From: Pseudomonadota bacterium
GTDB lineage: Bacteria > Pseudomonadota > Gammaproteobacteria > Steroidobacterales > Steroidobacteraceae
DNA: 64,000 nucleotides
Direction of reading: 5' to 3'
Assembly: GCA_021792555.1 (NCBI GenBank)
Contig: JAJYUL010000002.1
Coordinates: 62,001 to 126,000 of the forward strand
This document shows, in pieces, positions 1-8,430 of this stretch. Numbering within the stretch: the first letter of the stretch is position 1; each line of letters opens with the position of its first letter. The notes beneath the pieces were generated by a model. The model made no database searches and had not been told where the DNA came from. It saw nothing but the letters and a program-made list of their open reading frames with translations. The position numbers and the translations under genes are program-made.

Positions 1-548
1 TCTCCAGTCCCGTGTTCATCACCATCACCGGAGGCAGCTTCGGCTTTCAGTGGGGCGTGCAGAAGACCGACCTGGTACTGGTGTTCACCTCGCGCAAGGG
101 CGTCGCGGGCTTGAGCGGCGGCAAGGTGACACTCGGTGCGTCCGCCTCCGTGGCGGCCGGGCCGGTCGGCCGGCAGGCCTCCGCGGCCACCGTGCAGACC
201 TTCAACGCCGCCGTGTACTCCTACTCGCACAACAAGGGGCTGTTCGCGGGCGTGGCGATCGACGGCTCGGAGCTGACGGTCGACAACGGCGCGGACGCGG
301 ATTTCTATCGCCAGCCGCACGTGCGCGCCTCGCAGATCATGTCCGGGTCGGTCTCGAGCAGCAATTACGCGGCCAGCCGCTTCCTGAACGCGGTCGATAC
401 CGCCGCCGGGATGCCGGGCGAATCATCCTCCGCGGCGACTCCGGCGGCTGCCGCCACGCCTGCGGCACCGTCTTCCTCGGCCGCCCAGGCGTACCCGCTC
501 GAGCAGCAGAGCCCCCCGAGCACCCCGCCGAGCACTCCGCCGAATTGA
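1..548 (+). CDS. SYLF-domain (YSC84-like) lipid-binding protein, C-terminal part
   Basis: The reading frame is open from the window edge (first full codon at base 3) and ends at a TGA at 546-548, so the N-terminus lies outside. The visible part begins SSPVFITITGGSFGFQWG and continues with TDLVLVF and a later YSYSHNKGLFAGVAIDG, the typical core of the SYLF/YSC84 family, small periplasmic or lipoprotein-like proteins that bind phosphoinositides or lipids. After about residue 130 the chain becomes a low-complexity Ala/Pro/Ser tail, which is probably unstructured. The fold assignment is strong; no specific cellular role can be inferred from the sequence. The next gene starts about 130 bases downstream on the same strand. 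Confidence 0.85.
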   Translation, partial: SSPVFITITGGSFGFQWGVQKTDLVLVFTSRKGVAGLSGGKVTLGASASVAAGPVGRQASAATVQTFNAAVYSYSHNKGLFAGVAIDGSELTVDNGADADFYRQPHVRASQIMSGSVSSSNYAASRFLNAVDTAAGMPGESSSAATPAAAATPAAPSSSAAQAYPLEQQSPPSTPPSTPPN

Positions 549-676
549 TCCACCCGACCGGGGGCCGCCGTGCCGGCGGTCCCCGGGGCGTTGGCGGACG
601 CGCCTTCCGTTCATCGAATGAGAGAGGCGCTCCCGGGGCGGATGCGGCACAGTAGCCGCCTCAGCCGGAGCCGCCC

Positions 677-1900
677 TTGAACGACACCGTCGCCCGCACA
701 CACGCCGCGCAGGCGGCCAGCCAGACCGCCTTCGCGGTGCTCGCTGCCATCAGCTTCAGCCATCTGCTGAACGACATGATGCAGTCGCTGCTGCCGGCGC
801 TGTATCCGATGCTCAAGGCGCACTACGATCTGTCGTTCGGACAGATCGGCGCGCTGACCTTCACGTATCAGATCACCGCCTCGATCCTGCAGCCGCTCGT
901 CGGACGCTACACGGACGGACGTCCGCGCCCCTACTCGCTCTCAATGGGGATGGGTTTCACGCTCTGCGGCCTCGCCCTGCTCGCCTATGCGCACACCTAT
1001 GCGCTGCTGCTCGGGGCTGCCGCCCTGATCGGCACCGGCTCATCGGTGTTTCATCCGGAATCCTCGCGCGTGGCGCGCATGGCTTCCGGCGGGCGGCACG
1101 GGCTCGCGCAATCGGTGTTTCAGGTCGGCGGCAACCTCGGCTCCTCGGTCGGGCCGCTGCTCGCCGCGTTCATCGTCCTGCCGTACGGCCAATCGAGCGT
1201 GGTCTGGTTTTCGTGCGCGGCGCTGGTGGGAATGTTCGTGCTGTTGCAGGTCGGCCACTGGTATCGCACGCACGGACTGCAACGGCTCACGCCGCGCAGC
1301 GTGAGTGCGCCCGAGGCGGCCCCGACACGCAAACACGTCACGGTGGCCATCAGCGTGCTGCTCGCGCTCATCTTCTCGAAGTATTTCTATCTGGCCAGCC
1401 TGACCAGCTACTACACGCTGTACCTGATCAGCCGCTTCCATGTCTCGATCCAGAGCGCGCAGATCCATCTGTTCGTGTTTCTCGGCTCGGTCGCGGCCGG
1501 CACCCTCATCGGCGGGCCGATCGGCGACCGGATCGGCCGCAAGTACGTGATCTGGGGCTCGATCGTCGGGGTGTTGCCGTTCACGCTGCTGCTGCCGCAT
1601 GCCAACCTCTTCTGGACCGGCGTGCTGACGGTGCCGATCGGCATGATCCTCGCTTCGGCCTTCCCCGCGATCATCGTGTACGCGCAGGAATTGCTTCCGG
1701 GGCGCACCGGCACCGTGGCCGGATTGTTCTTCGGTTTCGCCTTCGGCATGGGGGGCATCGGCGCGGCGGTGCTCGGTCGGCTCGCCGACTCGGCCGGCAT
1801 CGACCTGGTCTACCGGTTGTGCGCGTGGCTGCCCGTGATCGGTCTGCTCGCCGGCTTCCTGCCCGATATCGGCCGGCCGCGCCGCGAAGCGGCGCAGTGA
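677..1900 (+). CDS. MFS efflux transporter, fosmidomycin-resistance (Fsr) type
   Basis: A 407-residue inner-membrane protein with about 12 hydrophobic segments, the length expected for Fsr-type major facilitator transporters. The N-terminal stretch FSHLLNDMMQSLLPALYP followed by LSFGQIGALTFTYQITAS and the loop GRYTDGRPRP are characteristic of this subgroup. The start is a TTG at 677 preceded by GGAG at about 667-670; no better in-frame ATG lies near the beginning. Family members export fosmidomycin and other small compounds by proton antiport; the real substrate here is unknown. A stable hairpin at 1946-1964 follows and the next gene is convergent, so this is probably a single-gene transcript. 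Confidence 0.85.
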   Translation: MNDTVARTHAAQAASQTAFAVLAAISFSHLLNDMMQSLLPALYPMLKAHYDLSFGQIGALTFTYQITASILQPLVGRYTDGRPRPYSLSMGMGFTLCGLALLAYAHTYALLLGAAALIGTGSSVFHPESSRVARMASGGRHGLAQSVFQVGGNLGSSVGPLLAAFIVLPYGQSSVVWFSCAALVGMFVLLQVGHWYRTHGLQRLTPRSVSAPEAAPTRKHVTVAISVLLALIFSKYFYLASLTSYYTLYLISRFHVSIQSAQIHLFVFLGSVAAGTLIGGPIGDRIGRKYVIWGSIVGVLPFTLLLPHANLFWTGVLTVPIGMILASAFPAIIVYAQELLPGRTGTVAGLFFGFAFGMGGIGAAVLGRLADSAGIDLVYRLCAWLPVIGLLAGFLPDIGRPRREAAQ

Positions 1901-1945
1901 CAAACCGCTCCAGGGATCCCCCTGTGCCGGGCTCTGCACCGGTGC

Positions 1946-1964
1946 GGCGGGAACCCTTCCCGCC
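1946..1964. terminator. Hairpin between convergent genes
   Basis: Perfect 8-bp stem (GGCGGGAA / TTCCCGCC) with a 3-base loop, between the ends of the MFS gene and the small membrane-protein gene. There is no clear T tract, so it may act as a bidirectional terminator or only as an mRNA-end stabiliser. Confidence 0.55.
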
Positions 1965-1979
1965 CCGAGAACAGTGCGT

Positions 1980-2333
1980 TCAGGTCACGTAGGGCGCGAT
2001 GACCATGCACACCACCGTCCCGGACAGGAGCACGGCGGCGATGCGCTGGGCGCGCACCGGCGTGCGGCGCATCGCGCCCTGCACTGCAGCGGCGATCACC
2101 GCCAGCGCCGCCCCGAGCGCGAGGGTATGGGCCATGGGATCCTGAGCGCCGCGGATGACGATGCCCCAGAGCGCCAGGCCCGCGACGACCGCGATCGCCG
2201 CGGCGCCCATCTGGGCGCGGAACAGCTTGGGCGTCACCTCGAAATACGAGTGGGTCAGGGCGAGCGTCGAGCCGGCCCAGAACACCCCCGCCAGCGCGTG
2301 CACCGACAACAGAATCATCACCAGAATGTGCAT
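1980..2333 (-). CDS. Small four-helix membrane protein, CopD-like
   Basis: Encodes about 117 residues starting MHILVMILLSVHALAGVFWAGS. Four hydrophobic segments can be seen, and the HALAGVFWAGS stretch resembles the start of CopD/DUF-type membrane proteins, but the match is weak and no copper ligand cluster is obvious. Two in-frame ATGs lie close together (2339 and 2333); the GGGAGG ribosome site at about 2342-2347 is better spaced for the one at 2333, so that start is used. It is followed upstream by the ammonium transporter on the same strand, about 80 bases away, so the two may share a transcript. Function unknown. Confidence 0.55.
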   Translation of the reverse strand: MHILVMILLSVHALAGVFWAGSTLALTHSYFEVTPKLFRAQMGAAAIAVVAGLALWGIVIRGAQDPMAHTLALGAALAVIAAAVQGAMRRTPVRAQRIAAVLLSGTVVCMVIAPYVT

Positions 2334-2417
2334 GCTCATGAGCCTCCCGTGCGAATCGACCCCACGACCGGCGTGGTCCCGGCCCGCGTGCATCGCCGCA
2401 GCCGCACCGCGCCCCGC

Positions 2418-3740
2418 TCACTCATTGTAGGCGCGTTCGCCGTGCTGCGAGAGATCGAGCCCCTCGCGCTCCTGATCCTCGCTGACGCGCAGTCCGATGG
2501 TGGCCTGCAGCACTTTGAGGATCACGTACGTGAGGCCGGCGCACCACAGCCCGACGCTCACGACCCCAAGGATCTGCACTCCGACCTGACGGAGCATGTC
2601 CATCCCCACCGCGTAACCCACTCCGCCGAGGGGCGCCGCGACGAACACGCCGGTGAGGGTCGTGCCGAGCACGCCGCCCACGCCGTGCACCGGCGAGACA
2701 TCGAGCGAATCGTCGATGAGCAGCCTGCGCTTGAGGACCTGCGTGGCGGAGAAGCACACCAGGCCGGCGCTCGCGCCGATGATCACCCCCCCGAGCGGCC
2801 CGACGAACCCGGAGGCCGGCGTGATGGTGCCGAGCCCCGCGACCATGCCCGTGACCAGGCCGAGCACGCTCGGCTTGCCGAACTTGCGCCACTCCGCGCT
2901 CATCCACGCCAGAGCGCCGGCCGAGGCGCCAAGGTGCGTCACCAGAATGGCCATGGCGGCCGAGCCGTTCGCCGCGAGCGCGCTGCCGCCGTTGAACCCG
3001 AACCAGCCCACCCAGAGCATGCCCGCCCCGAGAATGGTGAGCGTCATGTTGTGCGGCGGCATGGCGAGGTGCGGGAATCCCTTGCGCTCGCGCAGCACGA
3101 GCGCACTCACCAGCGCACCGACGCCGGCGGTGACGTGCACCACGATGCCGCCGGCAAAATCGAGCACGCCGAGCCGCGCCAGCCAGCCCCCGCCCCAGAC
3201 CCAGTGGCAGACCGGCAGATAGACCAGCAGCAGCCACAGCCCGGAGAACCACAGCACCGCGCTGAACTTGATCCGCTCGGCGAACCCGCCGATCACCAGC
3301 GCCGGGGTGATGATCGCAAAGGTCAGCTGAAACATCGCGAAGGCGGCCACGGGAGTCGTGCCGTGCAGGGCGTTGCGGCCGATGCTGCCCAGCCACCCGG
3401 CCGCAGGCGAACCGATGAGCGCCTGCAGCGCGCCGCCGCGGCCGAACGCCAGCCCATAGCCGCCCGCCACCCACAGAATGCTCACCAGGCAGGCGATCGC
3501 GAAGCACTGCATCGCCACCGACAGCACGTTCTTGCTGCGCACGAGGCCGGAGTAGAACGCCACCAGGCCGGGCAGCGTCATCGACAGCACGAGCGCCGTG
3601 GAAGTCAGCAGCCAGGCGGTATTGCCGGAATTGACCGCCTGCGTCGCGGCCAGTCCCGCCGCGCGGGCCGCGGGGGGCGCAAGCACAACGACGCACACAA
3701 GCGCCGCCGCGCCTGCGGCAGCGGGAAGACGATGTGACAT
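2418..3740 (-). CDS. amt: Ammonium transporter (Amt family)
   Basis: A 440-residue ammonium channel of the Amt/Rh family. It begins with a signal peptide (MSHRLPAAAGAAALVCVVV...ARA) as in other proteobacterial Amt proteins, then shows about 11 membrane helices. The two pore histidines are seen in GIVVHVTAGVG and SPVHGVGGVLG, and the GLDLSQHGERAY motif, the conserved cytoplasmic tail that contacts GlnK, is at the C-terminus. The start at 3740 is chosen because it follows GAGGGG and opens the signal peptide; a longer frame upstream has no signal-like start. Unusually, no glnK gene lies beside it, so its PII partner must be encoded elsewhere. Confidence 0.93.
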   Translation of the reverse strand: MSHRLPAAAGAAALVCVVVLAPPAARAAGLAATQAVNSGNTAWLLTSTALVLSMTLPGLVAFYSGLVRSKNVLSVAMQCFAIACLVSILWVAGGYGLAFGRGGALQALIGSPAAGWLGSIGRNALHGTTPVAAFAMFQLTFAIITPALVIGGFAERIKFSAVLWFSGLWLLLVYLPVCHWVWGGGWLARLGVLDFAGGIVVHVTAGVGALVSALVLRERKGFPHLAMPPHNMTLTILGAGMLWVGWFGFNGGSALAANGSAAMAILVTHLGASAGALAWMSAEWRKFGKPSVLGLVTGMVAGLGTITPASGFVGPLGGVIIGASAGLVCFSATQVLKRRLLIDDSLDVSPVHGVGGVLGTTLTGVFVAAPLGGVGYAVGMDMLRQVGVQILGVVSVGLWCAGLTYVILKVLQATIGLRVSEDQEREGLDLSQHGERAYNE

Positions 3741-3898
3741 GAGACCCCTCGAAACCGGCGCGCTCGCCGATGGCCTGCCCACTCGGTCGCGGGCCCTCGA
3801 GAGGGATTCTGGGTGGGAACCGTGCGGGAAATCAAGCACCCGTCGGCATGAGCTCACGCCGCGGTGCGGCTCGGCGCGGCGCCGGACTCACTGCGGGC

Positions 3899-3990
3899 TC
3901 ACGCCGCCTTGGAGTACGCCACGCCGCAGCCGCCCAGCCCGCAATACCCGTCCGGGTTCTTCGCCAGATACTGCTGCGGGTAGTGCGCCC
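3899..3990 (-). pseudogene. msrA: Broken 3' end of a second msrA
   Basis: On the minus strand this stretch reads [20 protein letters not shown] and a few more residues (GVAYSKAA) to a TGA at 3899-3901. That is the conserved C-terminus of peptide-methionine sulfoxide reductase A, including the recycling-cysteine region. It closely matches the end of the intact msrA at 4991-5653 (identical [15 protein letters not shown]) but the final residues differ, so it is a diverged second copy rather than a recent duplicate. Upstream of about 3990 the homology stops abruptly and no start or catalytic GCFWGAE motif exists, so the gene is dead. Confidence 0.75.
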
Positions 3991-4044
3991 GAAGGCGTAA
4001 AATACCGCGGAATTCCCGCGCTTAGTGCGGTGGCAGACCTCTAC

Positions 4045-4065
4045 CGGTCGACTTTTAGTCGACCG
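4045..4065. repeat. Perfect inverted repeat (hairpin)
   Basis: CGGTCGACT, a 3-base TTT loop, then AGTCGACCG: a perfect 9-bp stem. It sits on the stop codon of the decayed reading frame at 4055-4270 and could be its terminator or the edge of an inserted segment. Confidence 0.6.
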
Positions 4066-4270
4066 CAACGGTGCTCCGGTGGTAGACCAGCCGCTGCCCC
4101 ACCCGTATCCCCAATCGCCCGATTTGCCAGGGTCCTCGCAAGATCTCAATGCACAGCTCCACGCAGTCGGAGCGAATCCCGGGACGGTTCTCATCCCCCG
4201 GAATCAATAAGTGCCGAGCTTCTGGCCGTTCAAATGGACATCGAAGTACATATCGATTTGCTCGATGAGC
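4055..4270 (-). pseudogene. Unrecognised decayed reading frame downstream of brnA
   Basis: After the brnA stop the minus strand carries two partial frames that look protein-like. One reads IEQIDMYFDVHLNGQKLGTY and ends at a stop at 4204-4206. The other continues as LIPGDENRPGIRSDCVEL and further residues to a TAA at 4055-4057. Joined by one frameshift near 4205 they would make one continuous short protein. I do not recognise the family. The arrangement suggests a small gene destroyed by a frameshift, lying with the msrA fragment in a patch of gene debris around the toxin-antitoxin module. Confidence 0.3.
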
Positions 4271-4549
4271 TCACCGGTGCGCTTCCATATAGGCCCGCAG
4301 CAAAGCGTTCATTCTCGACTGATAGCCCGAACCTTGCGACTTGAACCACTCGACGACGTCGGAATCAATACGAAGCGACAGCAGTGCCTTCTTGGGCACT
4401 GGCCTCAACCCCTTGCGGGCCACAGCGCGCGCGAACATCTCTGGAGTCCACTCCGGTGCATCGCCGTCTCGAACCATGGTCGCATCGGTGGTTCGCCTTA
4501 CCCGGCGCAGGTCAGTTTGCGATTTGCGAGAAGTAGAAGCGCGCTTCAT
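4271..4549 (-). CDS. brnA: BrnA-type antitoxin
   Basis: A 92-residue antitoxin of the BrnTA type II toxin-antitoxin family. It starts MKRASTSRKSQTDLRR and has a basic N-terminal arm, the conserved PEWTPEMFARA segment that wraps around the toxin, and a C-terminal ribbon-helix-helix DNA-binding part with KALLSLRIDSDVVEWFKSQG and YQSRMNALLRAYM. The start is placed at the ATG at 4549, inside the end of brnT (38-base overlap), as is usual for this operon; the longer frame starting at 4594 would overlap the toxin further and lacks a ribosome site. BrnA normally neutralises BrnT and represses its own promoter. Confidence 0.9.
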   Translation of the reverse strand: MKRASTSRKSQTDLRRVRRTTDATMVRDGDAPEWTPEMFARAVARKGLRPVPKKALLSLRIDSDVVEWFKSQGSGYQSRMNALLRAYMEAHR

Positions 4550-4784
4550 GTTTCGTAGCCTTGCGAATCGAAATGATACGGATGTCCTTCCCACGCTCAG
4601 TGTGGGCTACCGAGACGACTTGCTCTTCGAGCAGCCCCAGCGTGAGGAACCGCCGCTCACCGTAGAATTCCCGATCATCTTCTGCCGTGAGCGTGAATCC
4701 GCGGAAGATCTTCGGTGCGTCGCGAAAATCGATGCCATGCTTGCGCAGATTTGCCAGTCGTTTCGCTTCATCCCACGCATACAC
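4512..4784 (-). CDS. brnT: BrnT-type ribonuclease toxin
   Basis: A 90-residue RelE-fold ribonuclease toxin of the BrnT family, recognised by WDEAKRLANLRKHGIDF at the N-terminus and RIISIRKATKHEARFYF at the C-terminus, where the conserved Arg and Glu lie. The start is a GTG at 4784; an in-frame stop just upstream rules out a longer protein. There is no Shine-Dalgarno sequence in front of the GTG, and a good promoter -10 element ends only a few bases upstream, so the message may be leaderless. It is co-transcribed with brnA, which overlaps its 3' end. Confidence 0.9.
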   Translation of the reverse strand: MYAWDEAKRLANLRKHGIDFRDAPKIFRGFTLTAEDDREFYGERRFLTLGLLEEQVVSVAHTERGKDIRIISIRKATKHEARFYFSQIAN

Positions 4785-4789
4785 GGGGT

Positions 4790-4818
4790 ATTGTAGCTAC
4801 ATACCGTAGCTACTACAA
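4790..4818 (-). promoter_or_regulatory. brnTA promoter with paired GTAGCTAC operator
   Basis: Reading leftward: TTGTAG (-35, 4813-4818), exactly 17 bases, then TACAAT (-10, 4790-4795). Two copies of the palindrome GTAGCTAC (4793-4800 and 4806-4813) overlap the two promoter boxes, 13 bases apart, ideal for a ribbon-helix-helix antitoxin such as BrnA to bind and autorepress. Confidence 0.75.
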
Positions 4819-4923
4819 TTGCCACTCGTGAACTTCACCGTGGACGATCCTGAACCGCGGCCGACGGTAGACTTCCAGTGGACTCGAGCGCCGCAAATAT
4901 CGTGTTTCGTCCTGCACCCACAC
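4813..4923 (-). pseudogene. Possible short decayed reading frame upstream of brnT
   Basis: The minus strand from a GTG at 4923 reads VWVQDETRYLRRSSPLEVY and on to HGEVHEWQL before a TAG at 4813-4815, inside the brnTA promoter. An adjacent frame upstream (PLVSVVLDEDRE) would join it by a frameshift. The composition looks like real protein, but I recognise no family; it may be another fragment in the debris between the two msrA copies, or chance. Confidence 0.25.
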
Positions 4924-4990
4924 TCGCGGTCCTCGTCGAGGACGACGCTAACCAGCGGGTCTCCTTCTGAAGCCCACCGTGTAGCTCCAG

Positions 4991-5653
4991 CTACGCCTTC
5001 TCCCCCGGCTGTAACTGCGCGAATTTGAAGGGCACTCCGCACCCGCCCAGCCCGCAATATCCGTCCGGGTTCTTCGCCAGGTACTGCTGGTGGTAATCCT
5101 CGGCGTAGTAGAAGGTCGGCCAGGGCACGATTTCCGTCGTGATCGTCCCGTGGCCGGCAGCCGTGAGCCGCGCCTGATAGGCCTCGCGCGAGGCCTCGGC
5201 TGCCTCACGCTGCGCGGCATCTGCGGTGAAAATCATCGAGCGGTACTGCGTGCCCTCATCGCCGCCCTGGCGCATGCCCTGGGTGGGATCGTGAGACTCC
5301 CAGAACGCCTTCAGCAGCGCCTCGTAGCCGATGCGCGCCGGATCGTAGATCACGCGCACCACCTCGGCATGAGCGGTCAGGCCCGTGCACACTTCGCGAT
5401 AGGTCGGATTGGGCGTCAGGCCCCCCGCATAACCGACCGCCGTGGCGTACACCCCGGGCAGCTCCCAGAAGAGCCGCTCGGCACCCCAGAAGCAACCCAT
5501 CGCGAACAGCGCCTCGCGCAGGCCCGCCGGGAACGGCGGCGCGATGCGATGGCCGCTGACGAAATGCAGATCGGGCACCTCGAGCGGGGTGCTGCGCCCG
5601 GGCAGCGCCTCGTGCGCCTCCGGCAGGGTCATTCTCTTGTGCGACGACGCCAT
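4991..5653 (-). CDS. msrA: Peptide-methionine (S)-S-oxide reductase MsrA
   Basis: A 220-residue MsrA that repairs oxidised methionine, using thioredoxin as reductant. The catalytic motif GCFWGAE contains Cys54, and the C-terminal [15 protein letters not shown] carries two recycling cysteines. The protein has an N-terminal extension of about 45 residues before the core, common in proteobacterial MsrA. The start at 5653 is preceded by GGAGGA with 7-base spacing; the frame stays open for hundreds of bases further but without domain homology or a better start. A dead fragment of a related msrA lies about 1 kb downstream. Confidence 0.95.
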   Translation of the reverse strand: MASSHKRMTLPEAHEALPGRSTPLEVPDLHFVSGHRIAPPFPAGLREALFAMGCFWGAERLFWELPGVYATAVGYAGGLTPNPTYREVCTGLTAHAEVVRVIYDPARIGYEALLKAFWESHDPTQGMRQGGDEGTQYRSMIFTADAAQREAAEASREAYQARLTAAGHGTITTEIVPWPTFYYAEDYHQQYLAKNPDGYCGLGGCGVPFKFAQLQPGEKA

Positions 5654-5737
5654 GATGGGCTCCTCCGGGGCATATGATACCGCGTCCAGGGTGTGCCCTT
5701 GCGCCTGCGGCGGCTGGCACCGTAAGCTTCGCGCGCC

Positions 5738-6004
5738 ATGGGAATCAGCCAGCCACAAAATCTCAAAGCGCCCTACGTGGAGCGTCCGCGGCCCTACGGG
5801 GTCCGTGTGAGCCTCATGCCCGGGGATCCGTTCAGCAAGCTGGTCGGGCCCGAGTGGCACCGGCTGCACTGGTACGCCACCGCCGCCGAGCGCGACGCGG
5901 CGCTCACCGAGATGAGCCGCCGCCACCTGTACTCGCGCTCCGGGGACAAGCCGGCGCTGGTGTTCCAGAAAGTCGAGAACCTGGTCGAGAGCCGCGGCAT
6001 CTAG
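5738..6004 (+). CDS. Small conserved-looking protein of unknown function
   Basis: Encodes 88 residues starting [20 protein letters not shown] and rich in charged residues, with no membrane segment or signal peptide. The middle reads [20 protein letters not shown] followed by [20 protein letters not shown]. It is not a reverse shadow of a recognised gene, since it lies in the gap between the msrA start and the patatin gene. It looks like a short cytoplasmic protein built of strands and one helix, but I do not know its family. No strong ribosome site is seen. A hairpin at 6012-6030 follows the stop. Confidence 0.55.
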   Translation: MGISQPQNLKAPYVERPRPYGVRVSLMPGDPFSKLVGPEWHRLHWYATAAERDAALTEMSRRHLYSRSGDKPALVFQKVENLVESRGI

Positions 6005-6011
6005 GCCGGCG

Positions 6012-6030
6012 GCCGCCTCCCCCGGGCGGC
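6012..6030. terminator. Hairpin between convergent genes
   Basis: Stem GCCGCC / GGCGGC with a 7-base C-rich loop in the 32-base gap between the stop codons of the small protein gene and the patatin gene. Likely a shared terminator; no T tract. Confidence 0.45.
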
Positions 6031-6036
6031 TCATGC

Positions 6037-8349
6037 TCAGAACGTGCGGCCGAGGAACAGGTAGTAGGCCTGGTTGCCGTGATCGTCGAACCCGCTGCCG
6101 AGATAGACCGGTCCGAGGAACGTGTCGAGCCCGAGGAAGATGCTCGCGTCCTTGTGCAGGGTGCTCCATTTCGCCTGGCTCATGTGCTGCCACACGTTGC
6201 CCGCCTCGAGCGACATCCCGAGGTAGATCGGCACGCCGAGGTAGCCGGGGCCGCCGCGGTCGATCTCGCGGTACAGCAGCAGCCGCGCGATGCCGTAGTG
6301 CGGTCCGTACAGTGAGTAGGGCTTCAGGCCCGAGAGGTTGAGGAACCCGCCGAGCGGAAACTCCATGCGCAGGTTGGTGGCGCGGTTGAGCAGGCTGCCG
6401 CCGGAGACCGAGAAGGCCACCGTATCGCGGTCATGCCAGGTGTGCGCCGCAATGAAATGGAACGTCACCCGGTTGTAGCTCGACACCGAGCCGATGGCCT
6501 GGTGCGCGCTGCTCCACTGCAGCGCCGCCTGCTCGCCGGAGTGCGGGAAGTTGATGTTGTCGAGGGTGTCGTAGCTGAAGCGCAGGAAGTAGGTGCGCGA
6601 GCCGAAGTTCTGCAGCGGCGGGAACGGCAGCGCCGGATCGTTCGGATCGCCGATGCTCAGGCGCGAATGCCCCTCCTCGCGGTAGACCCCGGCGCGGATC
6701 TCGCCCCAGTCGCTGAACTGCTTGCCGATGTCCAGGCCGTATCTGAACGTGTGCACGCGGTACTGCGCGCGCACGCTCTGCCCGACGAGAAACGGCAGGT
6801 CGCTCGCCCCGATCGACACCTGCGGCAGAACGAACCAGCCGGAGAACTTCGAAAACGGCAGATACACCTCGGTGGCGAGCCGTGAGGTCTGCCCGATCTC
6901 CCCGTCCGTCACCCACTCCCCGCCCGAGCGGGTGATCTCGGACATGACATAGCGCGCGGCCGCCTCGTACGTCGCATCGCCGGAGAAGTCATCCTGCAGG
7001 CTCACCCCGAAGCGCAGGTAATTCGGGCCGATCGAGGCGCGCCGCGCGTCGATCAGCAGGCCGTAGCGCCCGTCGCGGCGCACCAGCTGGTAATCGAGCG
7101 TATCGAGCCCGCCCTGGCCGTACAGCGTGGTGATGCGCCGGGCGATGGCATCAGGATTGAGCCGCTTGCCGACCATGTCCCCGAAGAGCTTCTCGATCGG
7201 CGCGGAGAAGGAGCGCGAGCCGGTCTGCACCTCGACGAAGGCGATCCGCGGGGGCGGCCTGCGCAGACTCGCCCGCCGCTGCTCGTAGCGGCGGTAGGCC
7301 GCCGGACTCACCGAGAACGCCTCCAGGCGCTTGCGCATCTTCCAGGCGGCCGCCTCGCCGATGGCGAGCAGGCGGTTGACGTTGCCGAAATCGAACGAGG
7401 AAATCCCCTGCAGGTCCGGCCGGATGAGCACGTCCCGGTGGGTCAGCGTGGCCAGCTGCTCGTCGGACTTGCGCTGCATGAGGATCGCGAGCGTCTGGGC
7501 GCTGATGCCCGCCACGCCGTTCAGCCGCGCCGGCGGCTGCAGCGGATAGCCCACATCGACGACGATGAGCACATCGACGCCCATCTCGCGCGCGACGTCG
7601 ATCGGCACGTTGTCGGACACTCCGCCATCGATCAGCAGCCGTCCGCCGCGGGCGACCGGCGCAAACACCCCCGGGGCCGACATGCTCGCACGCATCGCGC
7701 TGGTGAGATCCCCGGAGCTCATCACCACCTCCTTGCCGGTCGCCAGATCGGTGGCGACCGCGCGAAAGGGCGTCGGCAGATCGTTGAAGTTGGTGATGCG
7801 CGCGACCGGCAGCGTCAGGCGGCGCAGCATCTCGGTGAGGCTCTGCCCCTCGATCAGCCCCTGGGGCAGCACCAGGTGCCCGTCGCGCACGCCGATGCGG
7901 AAATCGACCAGGAAATTCTCATCTTCTTCCTTGCGCCGCAGCGACAGATCCTGACGCGGCGGCTGATCGCGGAACGCCTCCTGCCAGTTGAGCGAGCGGA
8001 CCACCGCCTCGATCTGCCCGGCAGTGAGTCCGCTGGCGTACAGCCCCCCCACCACCGCCCCCATGCTCGTGCCGGCGATCGCGTCGATCGGCACGCGCAG
8101 TTTCTGCAGCACCTTGAGCACGCCGATGTGCGCAAGCCCGCGCGCCCCGCCTCCGGAGAGCACCAGTCCGATGCGCGGGCGATGAGCCGCGCCCGGGCGC
8201 AGCGCGTGCGGGTTGGCGACGTATACCCCCGGTCGCAAGCGCGGCGCAGCCGCCGCAGGCGCTGCGGTGGCAACGCCGATACGCACGCCGAGCAGTGCCG
8301 CGAGGCCGAACACGCCGAGGCGCACAGCGGCCGCCCTGAGGGATTTCAT
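6037..8349 (-). CDS. Patatin-like phospholipase with outer-membrane barrel (type Vd autotransporter)
   Basis: A 770-residue protein with a signal peptide (about residues 1-35), a patatin phospholipase domain, a short POTRA-like linker and a C-terminal Omp85-type beta-barrel ending in the aromatic residue expected for BAM-dependent insertion (YYLFLGRTF). The lipase Ser-Asp dyad is visible: oxyanion loop GGGARG (66-71), nucleophile Ser95 in GTSMG and Asp241 in DGG. This is the layout of PlpD of Pseudomonas aeruginosa, in which the barrel carries the enzyme to the surface. The start at 8349 opens the signal peptide; the frame stays open upstream but is the reverse complement of the TPR gene. Divergent from that gene. 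Confidence 0.9.
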   Translation of the reverse strand: MKSLRAAAVRLGVFGLAALLGVRIGVATAAPAAAAPRLRPGVYVANPHALRPGAAHRPRIGLVLSGGGARGLAHIGVLKVLQKLRVPIDAIAGTSMGAVVGGLYASGLTAGQIEAVVRSLNWQEAFRDQPPRQDLSLRRKEEDENFLVDFRIGVRDGHLVLPQGLIEGQSLTEMLRRLTLPVARITNFNDLPTPFRAVATDLATGKEVVMSSGDLTSAMRASMSAPGVFAPVARGGRLLIDGGVSDNVPIDVAREMGVDVLIVVDVGYPLQPPARLNGVAGISAQTLAILMQRKSDEQLATLTHRDVLIRPDLQGISSFDFGNVNRLLAIGEAAAWKMRKRLEAFSVSPAAYRRYEQRRASLRRPPPRIAFVEVQTGSRSFSAPIEKLFGDMVGKRLNPDAIARRITTLYGQGGLDTLDYQLVRRDGRYGLLIDARRASIGPNYLRFGVSLQDDFSGDATYEAAARYVMSEITRSGGEWVTDGEIGQTSRLATEVYLPFSKFSGWFVLPQVSIGASDLPFLVGQSVRAQYRVHTFRYGLDIGKQFSDWGEIRAGVYREEGHSRLSIGDPNDPALPFPPLQNFGSRTYFLRFSYDTLDNINFPHSGEQAALQWSSAHQAIGSVSSYNRVTFHFIAAHTWHDRDTVAFSVSGGSLLNRATNLRMEFPLGGFLNLSGLKPYSLYGPHYGIARLLLYREIDRGGPGYLGVPIYLGMSLEAGNVWQHMSQAKWSTLHKDASIFLGLDTFLGPVYLGSGFDDHGNQAYYLFLGRTF

Positions 8350-8430
8350 GGCCGGCAGAATATCAGCATCGGCAGTGCGGAACGATCTCCCGGCCGGGCG
8401 GTACGCCGGATGGGGTAGGATATCGCGCCC

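Noticed and set aside
1974-3737. Long rightward open frame opposite the ammonium transporter
   Set aside because: Arg/His/Glu-rich, no domain, and lies exactly over a convincing membrane protein on the other strand; a GC-rich shadow.
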